Assembly: GCF_000733845.1 (NCBI RefSeq)
Contig: NZ_JPOI01000001.1
Location: forward strand, 124,001 to 188,000
Source of the DNA: Geobacillus vulcani PSS1
GTDB lineage: Bacteria > Bacillota > Bacilli > Bacillales > Anoxybacillaceae
Direction of reading: 5' to 3'
Length of the DNA stretch: 64,000 bases
Made by a program: the position numbers and the translations under genes. Below the pieces are notes generated by a model, which saw only the letters and a program-made list of their open reading frames with translations, ran no database searches and was not told the origin of the DNA. The first letter of the stretch is position 1. Each line of letters starts with the position of its first letter. Shown piece by piece: positions 61,157 to 64,000 of the stretch.

Positions 61157-61332
61157 ATCAGCCGCTTTGCCAATCGTTTGCAAATTGAAATGACTTTAAC
61201 ATGATATATTATACAATACATCAGCCAAGAAAGATATAGTTTTTCGATGATAAATGCAATTTTCTTTCCCCTTCCAAAGTGAAGGAAAATCCTCTACAAT
61301 CAAAGTAGAAGAGGAAAAGGGAGGAAGAACCG

Positions 61333-61515
61333 ATGGCCGGGTATTTCATCGACTTTGCCATTGCTTCGGCATTGATCATCGTCCTCACCGCATTGATGGG
61401 GAACATCAGCAACACGATCGGAGAGCGAGTGTTCGGCCGAAATAAAAGTGGAAAGCATGTCGAGGCCTCTCACCGCATCCAACAAGGATGGAAAGTCGTC
61501 GGGGGAAAAAAATAA
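61333..61515 (+). CDS. Small single-helix membrane protein
   Basis: 60 residues. One N-terminal hydrophobic helix (FIDFAIASALIIVLTALMG) and a basic C-terminal tail (GRNKSGKHVEASHRIQQGWKVVGGKK). GGAGGAAG precedes the ATG. A strong terminator follows. Unknown function; its placement between spx and oppF differs from B. subtilis, where yjbC and yjbB lie there. Confidence 0.65.
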   Translation: MAGYFIDFAIASALIIVLTALMGNISNTIGERVFGRNKSGKHVEASHRIQQGWKVVGGKK

Positions 61516-61540
61516 CGCGCCAAAACAGGCGCATAGTTGG

Positions 61541-61595
61541 GCGCCGCCTCTTTCACCGTTCGCATCGCGCAGCAGTGAAAGAGCGGCGCTTTTTC
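61541..61595 (+). terminator. Terminator of the small membrane protein gene
   Basis: GCGCCGCCTCTTTCAC pairs with GTGAAAGAGCGGCGCT (one mismatch) across an 18-base loop, followed by five T. Confidence 0.82.
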
Positions 61596-61603
61596 CGATT
61601 CTG

Positions 61604-62539
61604 CTAGGCATACATCGCCCGATATCGCTTATACTCTTCCTCCGAACAAAGCACAAAATGGCCAGGCGTAATTTCACGGAATTCAAGTTCCTCTCCATCC
61701 CTGTAGCCATGCTGCGCCGGGTCGTAGACAATCCGTTTGCGCGTGCGCTCCGTTTCCGGATCCGGAAGCGGAATCGCGGAGAGCAACGCCTTTGTATACG
61801 GATGGATCGGATTGCGGTACAGCTCTTCTGATTCGGCAAGCTCGACCATTTTCCCGAAATACATGACGCCGATCCGGTCGCTGATATATTTCACCATCGA
61901 CAAGTCATGGGCGATAAACAAATATGTCAGCCCTTTTTCGCGCTGCAGGCGCTTCAATAAGTTCACGACTTGCGCCTGAATGGAAACGTCAAGCGCCGAG
62001 ATCGGCTCATCGGCGATGATGAACTCCGGCTCGACAGCCAACGCCCGGGCGATGCCGATCCGCTGGCGTTGACCGCCGGAAAACTCATGCGGGTAGCGGC
62101 TGGCGTGCTCACGATTCAAGCCAACCGTCTCAAGCAATTCATAAACACGCTGCATCCGTTCTTCTTTCGTTTTCGCCAGCCCGTGGATGTCGATACCCTC
62201 AGCGATAATATCGGCAACCGTCATCCGCGGATTGAGCGAGGCGTACGGGTCTTGGAAAATCATTTGCATTTTCCTGTTTAACTCTTTCAGCTCTTTTTTG
62301 GATTTCTTGCCGTGCACATTGACGCCGTTAAACAGCACTTCCCCGTCTGTCGCCTCATACAGCCGAATGATCGTCCGCCCCGTTGTCGACTTGCCGCAGC
62401 CCGACTCGCCGACAAGGCCGAACGTTTCACCTTTATAAATGTCAAAGGTGACGCCGTCGACCGCTTTCACCACCTGACCGCGTCCAGCCGGGAAATACTG
62501 TTTCAAGTTTTTGACTTCAAGCAGCTTTTGTCTAGCCAC
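61604..62539 (-). CDS. oppF: Oligopeptide ABC transporter ATP-binding protein OppF
   Basis: 311 residues from GTG 62539, placed by AAAGGAGGG; a frame to 62575 has no site. Walker [13 protein letters not shown] near residue 43, signature [15 protein letters not shown] near 150, and Walker [15 protein letters not shown] near 170, with the C-terminal oligopeptide/dipeptide extension. It overlaps oppD by eight bases. Import substrate is oligopeptides by family; synteny with spx favours Opp over App. Confidence 0.9.
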   Translation of the reverse strand: MARQKLLEVKNLKQYFPAGRGQVVKAVDGVTFDIYKGETFGLVGESGCGKSTTGRTIIRLYEATDGEVLFNGVNVHGKKSKKELKELNRKMQMIFQDPYASLNPRMTVADIIAEGIDIHGLAKTKEERMQRVYELLETVGLNREHASRYPHEFSGGQRQRIGIARALAVEPEFIIADEPISALDVSIQAQVVNLLKRLQREKGLTYLFIAHDLSMVKYISDRIGVMYFGKMVELAESEELYRNPIHPYTKALLSAIPLPDPETERTRKRIVYDPAQHGYRDGEELEFREITPGHFVLCSEEEYKRYRAMYA

Positions 62540-63593
62540 GCGGTTTCCCTCCTTTTCGGGCGACGATGTCAGCAAACCGTTTCATCCGTTCACGCACGAT
62601 AGCCGGCGGCTCCACTTTCGGCGCCATCTCATGCAATAGCCATGTCGCCGCATAGTGCGTATCGGACACTTGGAACATCGGCGGCTCGAGCTCATAGTCA
62701 ATTTTGAGCGCATACGGATTGCGCGGCGCAAACGCATCGCCTTTGGGCGGATTTAACAAATCCGGCGGCGAACCCGGGATCGAATACAGCTCCGTATCTT
62801 TATGGTCAAGGCTGGGCATCGAGGCGAGCAATCCCCACGTATACGGATGTTTCGGATTGTAAAAAATTTCATCCACTGTGCCGATCTCGACAATTTTCCC
62901 GGCATACATGACCGCAACGCGGTCCGCCATGTTAGCGACAACCCCTAAGTCGTGGGTGATGAAAATAATCGACATGCCGAGTTTTTTCTGAATGTCTTTC
63001 ATCAGCTCCAAAATTTGCGCCTGAATCGTCACATCAAGCGCTGTCGTCGGTTCGTCGGCGATCAAAATTTTCGGATTGCACGCCAAGGCGATGGCAATGA
63101 CAACGCGCTGGCGCATCCCGCCGGAAAATTGGTGCGGGTATTGCTTCATGCGCAGCTCGGCGTTTTTAATGCCGACCAGCTGCAACAGTTCAATCGCCCG
63201 TTTGCGCGCTTCGTCTTTTGACAGCTTTTGGTGCTTTAAAATCGCTTCCATAATTTGCTTTCCGATCGTCATCGTCGGATTGAGCGACGTCATCGGATCT
63301 TGGAAAATCATCGAAATTTTCGCGCCGCGAATCGATTGCATGTCTTTCTCCGACAGCTTGGTCAAGTCTTTTCCTTCAAATAAAATTTCCCCTTGCTTAA
63401 TCCGGCTCGGCGGCGTTGGCAACAGGCGCATCAATGCCTTGGATGTCACTGATTTCCCAGACCCCGACTCGCCGACAATCGCCAACGTTTCCCCTTTATA
63501 CAAATCGAAGGTGACGCCGCGGACGGCTTGCACTTCACCGGCGTGAATGTCAAAGGAAATGTGCAAATCGTTCACCTGCAAAATTTTCTCCAT
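62532..63593 (-). CDS. oppD: Oligopeptide ABC transporter ATP-binding protein OppD
   Basis: 353 residues. Walker [13 protein letters not shown] near residue 41, signature [15 protein letters not shown] near 154, Walker [15 protein letters not shown] near 173, and the C-terminal extension ([22 protein letters not shown]) typical of peptide ABC ATPases. ATG 63593 is chosen since AAGGGGTG lies 6 bases upstream. It follows oppC by 21 bases. Confidence 0.92.
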   Translation of the reverse strand: MEKILQVNDLHISFDIHAGEVQAVRGVTFDLYKGETLAIVGESGSGKSVTSKALMRLLPTPPSRIKQGEILFEGKDLTKLSEKDMQSIRGAKISMIFQDPMTSLNPTMTIGKQIMEAILKHQKLSKDEARKRAIELLQLVGIKNAELRMKQYPHQFSGGMRQRVVIAIALACNPKILIADEPTTALDVTIQAQILELMKDIQKKLGMSIIFITHDLGVVANMADRVAVMYAGKIVEIGTVDEIFYNPKHPYTWGLLASMPSLDHKDTELYSIPGSPPDLLNPPKGDAFAPRNPYALKIDYELEPPMFQVSDTHYAATWLLHEMAPKVEPPAIVRERMKRFADIVARKGGKPRG

Positions 63594-63614
63594 CGGTTTC
63601 ACCCCTTCCGTTCC

Positions 63615-64000
63615 TTATTTGCGCATTTTCGGGTCCAACGCATCGCGAATTCCGTCAGCCACCAAGTTGAAGCTCAAAATGAGCAAGCTGATGACGACCG
63701 CTGGAATGATCATCAAGTGCGGATACGTTTGAATCGATTTATACCCATCGTTGACAAGCGAACCGAGCGACGCTTCCGGCGGACGGATGCCAAGGCCGAT
63801 AAAGCTCAAAAACGCCTCGGTGAAGATGGCCGATGGAATCGTGAACATCGTCGTAATAATAATCGGACCGATGACGTTCGGAATCAAATGTTTGAAGATG
63901 AGCCGCGATGTCGGCGCCCCGAGCGTCCTTGCCGCCAACACGTATTCCATGTTCTTTAATTTCAACACTTGTCCGCGCACGATCCGCGCCATCGTCGTCC
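63615..64000 (-). CDS. oppC: Oligopeptide ABC transporter permease OppC, 3' part
   Basis: 128 residues of the C-terminal half; the gene continues past the right edge. The EAA loop is EYVLAARTLGAPTSRLIFKHLIPN, followed by two or three membrane segments and the end LVADGIRDALDPKMRK, typical of the OppC/DppC family. It precedes oppD in the operon. Confidence 0.9.
   Translation of the reverse strand, partial: TTMARIVRGQVLKLKNMEYVLAARTLGAPTSRLIFKHLIPNVIGPIIITTMFTIPSAIFTEAFLSFIGLGIRPPEASLGSLVNDGYKSIQTYPHLMIIPAVVISLLILSFNLVADGIRDALDPKMRK

Noticed and set aside
1..64000. CRISPR arrays, rRNA operons, intact insertion sequences, prophage
   Set aside because: No regularly spaced repeats, no rRNA sequence, no transposase or phage structural gene was found. 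The only tandem repeats are the in-frame 33-bp units at 15138-15302.

Overview
The window reads as chromosomal DNA of a thermophilic, spore-forming Firmicute, almost certainly Geobacillus or a close relative. The evidence is a moderately GC-rich genome with strong Shine-Dalgarno sites, many endospore genes (SpoVA proteins, SpoVIF, CotO, CotS-type kinases, YjcZ), and gene order that matches Bacillus subtilis over long stretches (opp-spx-yjbE-mecA-coiA-pepF-spxH-yjbI-yjbJ-yjbK-yjbL-relQ-nadK-yjbO-prpE, then fabI-cotO; also yjcF-yjcG-yjcH-metI-metC).

Layout. 1-4260: class I ribonucleotide reductase nrdA-nrdB on the minus strand behind a cobalamin riboswitch with a visible attenuator. 4465-8210: a DrrAB-like ABC exporter followed by a response regulator and sensor kinase. 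8558-11644: asparagine synthetase, divergent from a membrane-anchored C39-like cysteine peptidase. 11867-14870: the copper operon csoR-copA-copZ with a CsoR-type operator. 15048-18298: an 11-residue-repeat coiled-coil protein, a decayed amphipathic-repeat gene and a membrane HD-GYP protein. 18299-20709: an accessory stretch with an aminoglycoside phosphotransferase, tRNA-Val(GAC) and gene-poor DNA. 20710-25274: metI-metC behind a SAM riboswitch, divergent from yjcH-yjcG-yjcF. 25398-30738: spore genes, including a seven-gene operon with the composition of the spoVA2mob spore heat-resistance operon. 30896-35000: small spore-type and unknown genes. 35159-44692: a spore-coat glycan cluster (CotS-type kinases, four-gene sugar-nucleotide and glycosyltransferase set, CotO). 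44792-61036: fabI, a rodA-type SEDS gene and the conserved prpE-to-spx block. 61604-64000: the oligopeptide ABC transporter genes oppF, oppD and the 3' part of oppC.

How the genes fit together. Much of the window serves endospores: coat and surface glycans, inner-membrane SpoVA channel proteins and lipoproteins. Another large part is the Spx/MecA/SpxH/ClpXP stress and competence-control block with the alarmone synthetase RelQ. Four genes or operons have regulatory RNA or operator sites readable in the sequence: nrdAB (B12), metIC (SAM), csoR-copAZ (copper) and fabI (probable FapR site).

The least explained element is a family of four roughly 140-bp repeats (near 8298, 15745, 20117 and 37286) with shared terminal inverted repeats and a conserved core. 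Two copies lie exactly at the broken ends of genes. No CRISPR array, intact insertion sequence, rRNA or prophage was seen. Gene functions are assigned from recognised motifs, family resemblance and synteny by eye; no database search was run.
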